Of a DNA stretch of 64,000 bases, positions 1-10,776 are shown in pieces (within the stretch, counting starts at the first letter, position 1; each line of letters starts with the position of its first letter). A program made the translations under genes and the position numbers. This stretch comes from Tachypleus tridentatus (Eukaryota > Arthropoda > Merostomata > Xiphosura > Limulidae): NCBI RefSeq assembly GCF_004210375.1, contig NC_134834.1, positions 13,811,857 through 13,875,856 on the forward strand. Reading direction: 5' to 3'. Below the pieces are notes generated by a model, which worked only from the letters and a program-made list of their open reading frames with translations, was not told where the DNA came from and did no database searches.

Positions 1-58
1 CTGCTAAATTAGGGGCTGCTAACGCAGATAACCCTCGTGTAGCTAAGCGTGAAATTCA
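1..58 (+). mobile_element. SINE family A, 3' end only (cut by window edge)
   Basis: Only the 3' part of a family-A SINE is present: the segment reading 'taaattagggg' followed by the tail motif ending in 'gaaattca'. The body lies outside the window. Confidence 0.8.
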
Positions 59-75
59 GACACTTGCACGCGGAA

Positions 76-702
76 AAGATATACAGCTGACATCGAATTT
101 TGTTTAATAATTATATTCACAAACCTAAGAAACTTATGCAAATTTGTACATCAAACGAGGTGTTATAATATTAGAAAAAACAACGTACCTGCTTAACGAT
201 CTAAAAGTGCTGGTTGTTGAAAGAGACTCAAAATGAACGACCATACTAAAGCTGATGATCAGAATAAGAGACACATCTGATTAAATTACTCTATTGCGTG
301 TATTTGCTCATTCACCCTGAGTAGATCCTTGAACCCTTGTGAATGTTTAACTAGATAATAGCTGAAAACAGCAATCGATAATGTAATGACGTCTTTCATT
401 TTGAACAGAAAACTAATACATTTTGCCGACCAGAATTGTGTTATTATTGTTACGGGTAGTAATGCTGTCGTCGCTTTTAAAGTTTAATTAAGTTCCACGG
501 ATTCCTTCAGGATAATGTTACCTGAACTATTAGTTTTTAATGAAACTCTAAATCTGAACTCACGTTAATGAAGTCGTCAAACCAGAAAGATTTGAATGTT
601 TTATGTATACGTGAGTAGGTCAGAATTTAATGGCTAAATCCATGAGTTTGAGTTAATAGCGCGATCCACCGCTAGATGTCTTCTCAGGCTTAAGAAATAA
701 TA
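76..702. other. AT-rich spacer, nothing recognised
   Basis: I see no reading frame of note, no repeat shared with the rest of the window and no RNA gene here. Confidence 0.5.
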
Positions 703-925
703 TTTGGTTTGGCTTATTTTGAATTTCGCACAAAGCTACACGAGGGCTATCTGCGTTATCCATCCCTTTAGCAGTGTAAGACTAGAGGGAAGGCAGCTAG
801 ACATCACCACCCACCGCCAACTCTTGGGCTACTCTTTTACCAACAAATAGTGGGATTGACCGTCACATTATAACACCCCCACGGCTGAAAGGACGAGCAC
901 GTTTGGTGTGACGTAAAGACATAAT
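703..925 (-). mobile_element. SINE family A, tRNA head missing
   Basis: The copy is read on the minus strand. The tail and the whole central domain are present (the 'gactagagggaaggcagct' and 'actattcgttgg'-type blocks), but the copy stops just after the segment that normally follows the tRNA-like head. It is therefore truncated at the 5' end of the element, as is common for target-primed retroposons. Confidence 0.85.
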
Positions 926-1529
926 ACAGATAGAAGATCAAACAACATTTTCAAAGAGGCTCAAAGTGGTAGGTGAGCTTCCTAAATGACTCGAGTTTTT
1001 CCAGGTAACCTTCCATTTAATGAAAGTGCTGTATGGAGAACAAAACGTCTTGTTACACACAGTTCACACAGAGAATTACATGTTTCTTGATTCTACTAAT
1101 CGTGTTAAATATACAATAACAGCGAATAACCACATCGTTTGAATAATGTTATACTCCAAACAGTCATCGCTTGGTGAACAAGTTGCTTTATTTCAAATAT
1201 TAACAAGCAGTCTCCGACTCAACGGTACGGAACCTTTTTATGAATCATATCCGATATTTAGTTACTGTTTTTACCTCTAGAAATGTGCCTTAATGTATAA
1301 AAAATCCAGAGGTATACGCCGAAGTTATGATTGGTTTTTGCCAGTGTAGTTGGGGGATCCCACCTCTAATTCAATGACTTTTATAATAACACTCACAATG
1401 CCCGAAATTTTTGTCAAACGTGCAACGAACAGTTGAGACAACTATCCAGGACCTCAGAATGTTTTTGTCGAGGCGTCCTGTAAAAGTAAACTAGTAAAAC
1501 ATCCCAATAAAAGATATGGATGTAATCAT
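926..1529. other. AT-rich spacer, nothing recognised
   Basis: Non-coding DNA with no repeat match elsewhere in the window that I can see. Confidence 0.5.
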
Positions 1530-1530
1530 A

Positions 1531-1605
<75 letters not shown>
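1530..1605. repeat. (AAT)n microsatellite
   Basis: About 25 uninterrupted AAT triplets. In one frame they read as a poly-asparagine run, which gives an open frame of no coding significance. Confidence 0.97.
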
Positions 1606-1702
1606 CAGATGCTTAAAGATATAGCTGTAAGCGAAGTCAGAGAATCTTCGACACAGGAAGTGCTATCAAGGATCCGAAGAAAAATATATCTGCATAGAAG
1701 AG

Positions 1703-1975
1703 CGGTAGCCAGGTGGTTAGGGCACTCGACTCGTAATCTGAGGGATGTGGGTTCGAATCCCCGTCACACTAAACATTCTCGATCTTTCAGCTGTGGGGGC
1801 GTTATAATGTGACGGCCAATCTCACTATTTGTTGGTAAAAGAGTAGCCCAAGGGTTGGCGGTGCGTGGTGATGACTAGCTGCTTTCCCTCTAGCCTTACA
1901 CTATTAAATTAGGGACGGCTAACGCAGATAGCCTTCGTATAGCTTTGCTCGAAATTCCAAAAAGAAAACCAAACT
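1703..1975 (+). mobile_element. SINE family A, near full length
   Basis: The tRNA-like head (B box 'ggttcgaatcc' near 1751), the central domain and the tail ending in 'gaaattcc' plus an A-rich run are all present. The first few bases of the head are lost. Confidence 0.9.
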
Positions 1976-2128
1976 AAATGCCTCCCCAGTTTTTAAATCA
2001 TGTTCGAAACGTTTCAAAATATAAAATATTCTAAGTAGAAAGCACAACAGAAATTAATATTTATTTCTTCGTAGTAAAATAAAAAAAACAAAAACACATC
2101 GTTTCTCAGACTTTAGAAACTATATTGT

Positions 2129-2401
2129 TTGTTTTGAATTTCGCGCAAAGCTACTCAAGGGCTGTCTGCGCTAGCCGTCCCTAATTTAGCAGTGTAAGAC
2201 TATAAGAAAGGCAGAGTCATCATCACCCACCATTAACTCTTGGGCTTCACTTTTACCAACGAATAGTGTGATTAATCGTAATATTATAACGCCTCCACCA
2301 CTGAAAGGGCGAGCATGTTTGGTGCGACCGGGATTCGAACCTACGGCTCACGGATTACGAGTCGAACGCCTTAACCCCTTCCCCCCCGACTATACCGGGC
2401 C
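2129..2401 (-). mobile_element. SINE family A, full length
   Basis: Minus-strand copy with its tail at 2129 and its tRNA-like head at 2330-2401. The head carries a C-rich insertion or expansion near 2379-2387, so its A box is damaged. Confidence 0.9.
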
Positions 2402-2739
2402 GTAGAAATTATACTGAGTCTCTAAGTTACGTTTCAACGTTTTCCTTAATGTTAGTGTCTGTAGTCATTTTATAAGACATCAGTGTTATCAGATAATAAT
2501 ATACGTTACATATTAGTGTAATTCATTTAACTATTAGAAACTGTTAGACCTAATTTGTTCAGTTACATGTTTTACATACAAAAATAAATTATACATTTTA
2601 ACCATCAAAATAACCACAAGTGTTGGTTTTATTTTGTTTATAATGGTGTAACTCGTATAGTTTTTCACTTTTCATTTTTTGTATTCTTAAATGTGAGTTT
2701 GAAAAGGAAATATTAGTTAGATTACAATTACCATATAGG
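2402..2739. other. AT-rich spacer between two SINEs
   Basis: No gene, RNA or recognisable repeat seen. Confidence 0.5.
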
Positions 2740-3003
2740 TCCAGCATGGCAAGGTGGTTAAGGCGTTCGACTCGTAATCCGAAGGTCGCAGGTTCGAATC
2801 CTCATCACACCAAACATGCCCGCCCTTTCAGTCGTGGAGGCGTTATAATGTGACAGTGAATCTCCCTATTCGTTAGAAATTGAGTAGCCCAAAAATTGGC
2901 GGTGAGTGGTGACGACTAGCTGCCTTCCTTCTAGTCTTACACTGCTAAATTAGGGACGTCTAGCGCAGATAGCTTTGAGCGAAATTCAAAAACAAACAAA
3001 CAA
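2740..3003 (+). mobile_element. SINE family A, full length
   Basis: The head begins 'gtccagcatggc' and keeps the B box. The central domain is slightly shortened. The tail ends in a (CAAA)n run. Confidence 0.9.
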
Positions 3004-3321
3004 TGCTTTATGTTGACAATTTATTGCTAGGGACAGTAAGGTTTAAAATGTAATAACTTTCAAGATGTGACTGAACTCTTTACGTAGTATTTTTAATGTC
3101 AGTTATTTTTCAAATCGTTCAATTCTTTCATTGTGTACACGATCTGTTTAGCAGAATTAAAACGCCTGGAAAATGTATCAAAGTTACTGACATTTTACAA
3201 GAATAATGATCCAGGTCAGGTGCTTCCCCTGAATTGTGTTCACACTCATTGTCATGGTTACGAAGTGTTCTACAACAACACACTTTGCATTTTAATGAGC
3301 TTCTTGAAAGGTAAAGTGATA
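3004..3321. other. Spacer with a spurious open frame
   Basis: An 84-codon frame starting at 3133 runs out of this spacer into the tRNA-like head of the next SINE. It shows no family features and I do not call it a gene. Confidence 0.5.
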
Positions 3322-3660
3322 CGTCTGCGGGCTTACAACGCTAAAAGGCTCGGCATAGCCAAGCGTGTTAAGGCGTGCGACTCGTAATCTGAGGGTCGCG
3401 GGTTCGCATCCCCGTCGCGCCAAACATGCTCGCTCTCCCAGCCGTGGGGGCGTTATAATGTGTGGTCAATCCCACTATTCGTTGGTAAAAGAGTAGCCCA
3501 AGAGTTGGCGGTGGGTGGCGATGACTAGCTGCCTTCCCTCTAGTCTTACACTGCTAAATTAGGGACGGCTAGCACAGATAGCCCTCGAGTAGCTTTGTGC
3601 GAAATTCAAAAACAAACAACGCTAAAAACCGGGTTTCGTGGTGGGCAGTGTGTGTGTGTG
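3322..3660 (+). repeat. Repeat B (second tRNA-like family), split by a SINE
   Basis: The left part (3322-3346, 'gtctgcgggcttacaacg') and the right part (3628-3660, 'accgggtttcgtggtggg') form one family-B element interrupted by the SINE at 3347-3615. Removing the SINE and one copy of its target duplication restores the usual family-B order. Confidence 0.75.
3347..3615 (+). mobile_element. SINE family A with 12-bp target-site duplication
   Basis: Full-length copy running from 'ggctcggcatagcc' to the (CAAA)n tail. It is flanked by a perfect direct repeat 'acaacgctaaaa' at 3335-3346 and 3616-3627. It inserted into an older repeat B, which dates family A as younger than that copy of B. Confidence 0.93.
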
Positions 3661-3672
3661 TATATATATATA
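3648..3672. repeat. (TG)n(TA)n microsatellite
   Basis: A short TG run followed directly by a TA run, at the 3' side of the split repeat B. Confidence 0.9.
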
Positions 3673-4682
3673 AGCTTCCCAGACTACGTATGTTTAAGCA
3701 GACCAATGGCAGATAGTAAATTGACGCTACTTTAACGGACCGTGAAGCATGTATTTGAAAGACGTTGCTGTCACTCAGGGTTAACCAGCTCGTTCGTGAA
3801 GCCAGACGCTGACTTAGTAATGAAATCTTACGAACATTCATCACTTCAAATCCCTCTTTATTTATAGCAGATATTCCAAGTTTCTTGAAATGCCCTTTTA
3901 GAGTCAGAAGGCTCCTTTTCGCAACTATAGCCTTTACTCCACTTAAGAGGACGTTACTTAAATTAGTTTGACGTGTGTGTTCGAAGTTTGTTGCTATCCT
4001 GTGTGTATTTGTTTAAACATATCATCAGACTTGCCATAGTATGTAAGCGTACCGTGTTTCTATCTTTTTTTTTACTAATAAATGGATTTTCAAAATCTTT
4101 TGTTTAGTTCGATTCTATGCAGTTTTCACGTAAGCACGTGACGTTGAGAGTCTTGGAGTTATTTTCAGTCCAGTAACCAGTGTTCTTTTGTTATTCTCTA
4201 GCAGACAGTATATATCTTGTCCACAGTTGTACTGCAACTCTGTGGAGACAGGTCACTCTCTCTCTATTCTGGTAGTTGTTTTGGAATAAGATTAATATTA
4301 TTAACCCCCAGGGGCGTTCGAAGACTAAACAGTTCTTCTTCAACCCCGCACTTGGTAGGAGTTAAGAATTTTGACTACATGACTATTGATAATTTTGGGT
4401 TAAAAGAGTTGATAAGTTTCACATGAATCTGATTAATGCGAGTCTGGTAGGAGCGGCATCTGACAAAGTGAAGACGAAGTAAGAAGCAGTGTCCTTCACT
4501 GGCTGAATAGATGATATCTATAGGTTACAACTTTAACTATATACTAAGAGAAGAACCAGTCACGTGGTAAAACGCGTCGTTATGGGCAAAACTTGTGTTT
4601 TCTGTTGCTATGGAGCATTGAAATCACATAATTTCAATTTGCTCAACACAGTAAATTGGTCAATAGGGAGACATTTTGGGGG
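3673..4682. other. Spacer, nothing recognised
   Basis: About 1 kb of non-coding DNA. A 69-codon frame at 4217-4426 lacks codon structure, splice signals or any family motif that I recognise. Confidence 0.5.
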
Positions 4683-4692
4683 AAGAAAATAT

Positions 4693-4978
4693 TGTTTGGT
4701 TTGTTTGTTTGTTTTTGAATTTCGCACAAAGCTACTCGAGTGCTATCTGTGCTAGCCGCCCCTAATTTAGCAGTGTAATACTAGAGGGAAGGCAGCTAGT
4801 CATCACCACCCACCGCCAACTCTTGGGCTACTCTTTTATCAACGAATAGTGGGGCTGACCGTTACATTATAACGCCCCCACGGCTGAAAGGGCGAGCATG
4901 TTTGGTGCGTCGGGGATGTGAACCCGCAACACTGAGATTACGAGTCGCACGTCTTAACCCACCTGGCCATGCCGGGCC
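4693..4978 (-). mobile_element. SINE family A with 10-bp target-site duplication
   Basis: Complete minus-strand copy with its tail at 4693 and its head ending 'ggccatgccgggcc'. Direct repeats 'aagaaaatat' lie at 4683-4692 and 4979-4988. Confidence 0.93.
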
Positions 4979-5247
4979 AAGAAAATATCGACTTATCACA
5001 GATCATTTAGAAGACGACTGTACAGTGTCCATGCAGGGGCGCACACACTATTTTTGATTTTCACACTATAATAATTATGCTTTGATTTACATTACAGATC
5101 CAGTCGTTTTGTGTTATTAGCATAACCAAGGTCACTTAGCTAAACTAAAACCATTCAGACGTTTCCTGATCAGTCACACTAGTGAAAAGAAGAACTATCT
5201 GACACTCGTATGGAAATGTGGTTCACTTAAAAATACAGGTGTGTCTA

Positions 5248-6169
5248 GCATCTGTTCAGAAACGGATTGAACTTACACATGCAACACGAGCATCTGTTTA
5301 GAAAGGGACTGAACTTACACATGCAACACGAGAATCTGTTCAGAAACGGACTGAACTAACACATGCAACACGAGCATCTGTTTAGAAACGAACTAAACTA
5401 ACACATGTAACACTAGAATCTGTTCAGAAACGAACTAAACTAACACATGCAACACTAGCATCTGTTCAGAAACGGACTGAACTAACACATGCAACACGAG
5501 CATCTGTTTAGAAACGAACTAAACTAACACATGTAACACTAGCATCTGTTCAGAAACGAACTAAACTAACACATGCAACACGAGCATCTGTTTAGAAAGG
5601 GACTGAACTTACACATGCAACACGAGCATCTGTTCAGAAACGGACTGAACTAGCACATGCAACACGAGCATCTGTTCAGAAACGGACTGAACTAACACAT
5701 GCAACACGAGCATCTGTTTAGAAACGAACTAAACTAACACATGTAACACTAGAATCTGTTCAGAAACGAACTAAACTAACACATGCAACACTAGCATCTG
5801 TTCAGAAACGGACTGAACTAACACATGCAACACGAGCATCTGTTTAGAAACGAACTAAACTAACACACGTAACACTAGCATCTGTTCAGAAACGAGCTAA
5901 ACTAACACATGTAACACTAGCATCTGTTCAGAAACGAACTAAACTAACACATGTAACACTAGCATCTGTTCAGAAACGGACTGAACTAACACATGCAACA
6001 CGAGCATCTGTTTAGAAACGAACTAAACTAACACATGTAGCACTAGCATCTGTTCAGAAACGAACTAAACTAACACATGCAACACGAGCATCTGTTTAGA
6101 AACGAACTAAACTAGCACATGCAACACGAGCATCTGTTTAGAAACGAACTAAACTAACACATGCAACAC
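5248..6169. repeat. 42-bp minisatellite, about 22 copies
   Basis: The unit begins 'catctgttcagaaacgga' and ends 'cacatgcaacacgag'. Two unit types alternate: a G type (cggactgaac with gcaacacgag) and an A type (cgaactaaac with gtaacactag). Their order gives a longer period; see findings. Confidence 0.97.
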
Positions 6170-6432
6170 ATTATTCTAAGGCGCTACTAGCCCTAGCTAC
6201 AAAGTTCAAGGATTATATAAGTTTCTTTTAAATACAAAACATGGGCTATATTATAATACCTAAAAGTAAGTTAGTATCTTCCTGACTGAACGAATTACAC
6301 TTTATCTTAAACTGCTTTGTTTATCATTATCGATTTCCATGCAACCCTAACAACGCTGAGCGGAAAGACCTTGGAACTGGTAACCAGTCAGTAATAGTTA
6401 TCGAATTTTATATCCTTTAAAGCTGTACTTGT

Positions 6433-6680
6433 TTTGCTAGATTCCGCGCAAAGCTATACAGAGGCTATCTGGGGTAGCCGCCTCTAATTTTAAATCGGTG
6501 ACCTCGGTGGGAGGCAGCTAGTCAACGCACCCACCAACAAATCTTGGGCTATCCTTGTCAGATCTAGTAATTGGATTAGTTAGTCATTCACATCAACGCG
6601 ATTTGTTTCTGGTGATAACGGGACACGAACCATGAACCATCCGCACTATATTTTTTGCGTGGTAATAATTTGGCTAAGCT
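6433..6680 (-). mobile_element. Old, diverged SINE-A-like copy
   Basis: The tail-type start 'ccgcgcaaagctatac' and central blocks ('gaggcagctagtca', 'cttgggcta') match family A on the minus strand, but with many changes and indels. The head is barely recognisable. Confidence 0.6.
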
Positions 6681-6701
6681 TAACCATCCTTTACATGAAA
6701 G

Positions 6702-6980
6702 ATCCGGCAATGTCAGGCGGTTAGAGGCGCTCGACTCGTAATATTAGGGTCGCCAGTTCGAATCTTCGCCACACCAGACATGTTCGCCCTTTTCAGCCGG
6801 GGGTTTTACAATGTAGCGATCAATCCTACTATTCGTTGGTAAAAGAGTCGCCAAAGAGTTAGCAGGGAACGGTGTTGACTAGCTTCCTGTCCTCTAGTCT
6901 TACACTGCTAATGTAGGGACGACTAGTGCAGATAGCCCTCGTGTAGCTCGACGCGGAATTGAAAAAACAAACAAACAAAT
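6702..6980 (+). mobile_element. SINE family A, full length
   Basis: The head starts 'gatccggcaatgtcagg', with the B box 'agttcgaatctt' slightly altered. The tail ends in a (CAAA)n run. Confidence 0.9.
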
Positions 6981-7971
6981 CAAACTTTATATGAAAAGAA
7001 ATTTATAGAATTTCTGTAGTGGGAACTTCACACGCAGATAATGGAGAAACACTATACAGAAGTAATCGTGAAAAGTAAACTCTCCGTTTAAGTAGAACTA
7101 AGAACACTGTGTTAAAACAGAGCAACTTACTCTAATATAATGGTAATTATATTCCCCAACTTATGTACTTTCCAGCTTATATTTGAAACAGATTATATAA
7201 CAGTCCATAGTTCACCAAAAACAAGTGTGGAAAAGTGATGTCTTATTACTGGGGTACATATCACACGCTCAGCTTGTTCAGATGGTAACTAGTGATTCAT
7301 CATATGCATTTATTGCTATTCAAGCCGTATAAACCACGTTTTCTGGATAAGTTAACTTAGAGCATCCGAAAGAGAAAATGCATTACCAGCAATGCAAGAA
7401 TATTGCTGGTTCATTAATCGCTCATTTCCTTAAGGTTATGAAGTCTCTAATCTTTTTTTTTTTTTTTTTCTAGTGCGGTGTCTTTTATTTTACCCCCGCA
7501 TTTCCCTCCTACATTTCATCCTTGTCAGAGAATTTTATAGCTCGACGACTTTCCGGGCATTGGATTGAGGACAAGTTGGTGTGTGAAATTATTTGAAGTG
7601 AAGTCACGTTTCACGTTTTTTATGGTAATCTTTTCAAACCTCGTGCAAGTTGTTTCCGCGAAAGTATTCGTGCAAATCTGTCACTTACGTATGGAAAGAG
7701 GAGTTTCATTGGTTAAATAATTTTAGCCTTAGTTTTAAAATTCGATGCTTTAAAAAATATAAAAGTAACCACTGCGACCGTCACGTGCTCTTGTTGGGCA
7801 TGACCATTTTGTGTTTTGAACATATTGTCGCTAAACATATCTTTACAGTTACATCAGTATGATTTTATTTGTTCTGACAACAAGACAAAAACTATTTGTT
7901 GCGGAAGGATATTTCTCACTATCAACATGCAGTAAATACTATATAATTTATATAGTTAGAACTGCCTGTGT
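6981..7971. other. AT-rich spacer with a T17-18 homopolymer
   Basis: A long T run lies near 7453-7470. A 70-codon frame at 7650-7862 has no recognisable features. No gene called. Confidence 0.5.
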
Positions 7972-7975
7972 TTAT

Positions 7976-8214
7976 CCTGTTTAGTGCCGTAGACGAGATA
8001 ACTCGTCCAAGGCGATCGGTAACACGGTGCCACGGACGAGTTAATTCGTTCTCAATAATACCTACCTTCAACGCTAGAAGTCAGCAACGTACATGCATTT
8101 GACCTACTTACAAATTGTTTCACTTTCGATCCAAAATGGCGTCACCAAAAAGTTACATAATGAAGAGGCATTAGAGTTGTATTGTAGCAGCTGAAATGCT
8201 TGGCAGTCAACAGG
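7976..8214. mobile_element. Candidate piggyBac-type MITE (239 bp)
   Basis: The ends form an imperfect terminal inverted repeat: CCTGTTTAGTGCC on the left, and CCTGTTGACTGCC when the right end is read on the minus strand (11 of 13 match). The outer flanks are TTAT (7972-7975) and TTAA (8215-8218), close to the TTAA target duplication of piggyBac-superfamily elements. Inside the left end is a small palindrome, 'gacgagataactcgtcc'. There is no transposase frame, so it would be non-autonomous. Confidence 0.5.
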
Positions 8215-8218
8215 TTAA

Positions 8219-8644
8219 AACGGCCCACTGTAATAATAATAATGTTTTATACCTTTTTTATACTTGTTACTAAGTGTAATGTATAGCATCTTAGAGATGT
8301 CTTATAACTACCATAGCTTATGTTTAATTTGAATTGCTGAGAAACGTATTGTTACACACTTTAATGTTGACTTTTTTCATACAAAGAAAATAGGTGGGAA
8401 ATTTCATGACTTCTGCCTTTCAGAAAAATAACCTTCGGTGAAAACTTCAGTGTCTCTTTATGACTGTTTCCATGGTTACTATCCTGTATAACTATTTTTG
8501 ACTTGTTTCTTTCTTTTCATAGTTTGTAAATTTTCGTGATTCTCAAAGTTTTTCTTCCTGGAAAGAGTAGAACAGACCTTAGAAGAAAGTGACGTCAAGC
8601 GAACGTCTAATTCTGGTTGTCAAGGCCACATCAACTCGATTATT
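8219..8644. other. Spacer, nothing recognised
   Basis: No gene, RNA or shared repeat seen. Confidence 0.5.
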
Positions 8645-8753
8645 TGTTTTAAAGCAAAAACACATTAGGCTGTCTACCGTATCCACCACGGGTAATCGAA
8701 CGTCGGAACTGTGACGTTGTAAATCCATAGACTTACTGCTGTCTTACCGGGAA
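8645..8753 (-). repeat. Repeat B, diverged copy
   Basis: On the minus strand it shows the family-B layout: the 'cttactgctgtcttacc' head, the 'cgttgtaa' block, then a B-box-like 'ccacgggtaatcgaa'. It is well diverged. Confidence 0.6.
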
Positions 8754-9160
8754 ACTCTCAGCTTAAAATTTAGTCTGTTAAAAAAATATCAGCATCGTGT
8801 TTATGTCTGACGTTTACTCATCATGAGAAACTTTAAACTCTGAGATAACAGGAGTTCGCTGCTTAACAAAAGTGTTTCCTCATAATGATCTGAGTTTTGG
8901 AAAACTGATCCGACTGTGAAGAGAGAGACGCACACAGCAGGGTGTAGTTCAACAACAACAGTCGGTTAACACCTTCGTTTTTCTCAGCGATGCTATATAA
9001 AACGCTGATTCTTATTTGGACAGTTCTAAGCGATTTGTCGAGTTCACTCCTTAGATGATAAAAAACAAAACAAAGAGACTTACTAACCGATCTTAAAATA
9101 GTTGGGATTTACTACCAACGTTTGTTTAAAACCAGAAAATAACTGTACTTTACAAAAAAT
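8754..9160. other. Spacer, nothing recognised
   Basis: No gene or shared repeat seen. It leads into the 29-bp minisatellite. Confidence 0.5.
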
Positions 9161-9395
9161 ACTTACACCCAGTATTTTCACAGGGTATAAGCTACGCCCA
9201 GCATTTTCACAGGGCATAAGCTACACCCAGTATTTTTATGTGTAGAAATTACACCCAGTATTTTCACAGGGTATAAGCTACACCCAGTATTTTCATGTGC
9301 GGAAACTGCACTCAGTATTTTCATGTGTAGAAACTATACCCAGTATTTTCACAGGGTATAAACTACACCCAGTATTGTCACGTGTATAAACTACA
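9161..9395. repeat. 29-bp minisatellite, about 8 copies
   Basis: The unit is approximately 'ctacacccagtattttcac' followed by 'agggtataag', with a 'tgtgtagaaa' variant. One further unit at 10016-10043 lies beyond a block of SINE sequence, so the array was probably split by insertion. Confidence 0.9.
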
Positions 9396-9397
9396 CA

Positions 9398-9463
9398 GGT
9401 CCGGCATGGACAGACGGTTAGGGCGCTCGACTCGTAATCCAAGGGTCGCGAGTTCGAATCTTT
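9398..9463 (+). mobile_element. SINE family A, head-only fragment
   Basis: Only the tRNA-like head is present, from 'ggtccggcatgg' through the B box 'gagttcgaatc', followed at once by a run of six T. The central domain and tail are absent. Confidence 0.75.
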
Positions 9464-9581
9464 TTTGAACTTTGACCTGTAAATAAACAAAGTAGTATGG
9501 TCGCAAATATTCATAAATTAAATAGTGTAAAATAATATCAAATTACTGCTTACCTCTGTTTTTAAATAGTTTTCTTACAAC

Positions 9582-9734
9582 GTGGCTCGGCATGGTCAGG
9601 TGGTTAAGGAATTCGACTCGTAATCTGAGGGTCGCAGGTTCAAATCTCCGTCACACCAAACATGCTCACCCTTTCACCCGTGGGGGCGTAATAAAGTTAC
9701 GGTCAATCCTACTATTTGTTAGCATAACTGTAGC
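9582..9734 (+). mobile_element. SINE family A, 3'-truncated first member of a dimer
   Basis: The head and the first part of the central domain are present. The copy stops after 'ctactatttgttag' and runs directly into a second SINE in the same orientation. Confidence 0.85.
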
Positions 9735-10005
9735 CCGGCATGGCCAGGTGGTTAAGTCACTCGACTCGTAATATGAGGGTCGCAGGTTCAAATCTCCGTC
9801 ACACCAAATGTGCTCGCCCTTTCAGCCGTGAGGACGTTATAATGTGACGGTCAATCCCACTATTCGTTGGTAAAAAAGTAGCCCAAGAGTTTGCGGTTGG
9901 TGGTGATGACTAGCTCGCTGCCTTCCTTCTAGTCTTACACTGCTAAATTAGGGACGGATAGCTCAGATAGCCCTCGTGTAACTTTGCACGAGATTCATAA
10001 AGAAA
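9735..10005 (+). mobile_element. SINE family A, full-length second member of a dimer
   Basis: Head 'gcccggcatggccaggtgg', central domain and tail are all present. It is followed by A-rich sequence and then by a leftover unit of the 29-bp minisatellite at 10016-10043. Confidence 0.9.
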
Positions 10006-10097
10006 ATAAACTATATACCCAGTATTTTCAAGTGTATAAACTAAGCTCCTTCCTATTTACAACAAACAACATTACTCTCCTATGTATGTTGTTGCTC

Positions 10098-10221
10098 TTT
10101 GTTTTCTTGTTGAACAAAGCTTAACAAAGAGCTATCTGCTCTTTTTTCCACAGCGTAGAATTACACCCATAATTTTAGCATCGTAAGTCACGGCACCTAC
10201 TGCTAAACCACACAAACCTGG
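10098..10221 (-). repeat. Repeat B, diverged copy
   Basis: On the minus strand there is a head-like part ('taggtgccgtgacttacgat') and a tail-like 'gagctatctgct' with 'caaagcttaac'. Strongly diverged, so the call is tentative. Confidence 0.45.
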
Positions 10222-10763
10222 AAAGGATTTCATAGAATCAATACTGTAAAAGTTTGCGCGCCAATGTAAACGTAACATTGGTCAATTTCTTTTCATTTAT
10301 TTTTTTTTCCAGAATCATTTTGAAACGAAGCAATTAAAGTCACGTGCCATGCGAGCATGCATTAATGCTATTTGCTGAAATGGCAAAATTTATCAGTCAT
10401 TTCTTTTAGCTAAAATGGACGCAGAAGGCACCACTGGGACATTTTCACAAGATGAACAACAAAGGAAAAGGATAAAGAAAATTGAAGAAAGATTAGTAAA
10501 CCATGTTGAACACATGGAACTAATTTATGTATCTTGGTTATAAGAAAACTGGGCTCAAACTTCCTAGTATTTTCTCTTCAAATAACGAAAATTTCCGTAT
10601 GGAGCTTAAGCGTATATAAACAAACACACCACTCGATACCACGGTCATTTCACGACCAGAACTTCAACTATCTATCGATGAATAGTTAGGGTTAATTGAG
10701 ACATCACATTTTTCTTTTAAGTTCAGACGTTCATGCACGAGCTATTGCAGCAGTTGTTATAAT
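10222..10763. other. Spacer with one weak coding candidate
   Basis: Apart from the 42-codon frame at 10415-10543, described separately, nothing is recognised. Confidence 0.5.
10415..10543 (+). CDS. Weak candidate: small exon or short ORF, unknown product
   Basis: A 42-residue frame opens at an ATG in a good context (aaaATGg) and ends at TAA. It lies five bases after an acceptor-like 'tttcttttag'. The translation is hydrophilic and charged, with a run DEQQRKRIKKIEERL that could form an amphipathic helix, then EHMELIYVSWL at the C-terminus. The composition looks more protein-like than the neighbouring frames. I do not recognise the family, no partner exon was found nearby, and chance or a pseudogene remnant remains quite possible. 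Confidence 0.2.
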   Translation: MDAEGTTGTFSQDEQQRKRIKKIEERLVNHVEHMELIYVSWL

Positions 10764-10776
10764 GTAAATACACCCT

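Noticed and set aside
1516..1812. 98-codon frame with a long Asn run
   Set aside because: It is the (AAT)n microsatellite read through into a SINE head. No gene.
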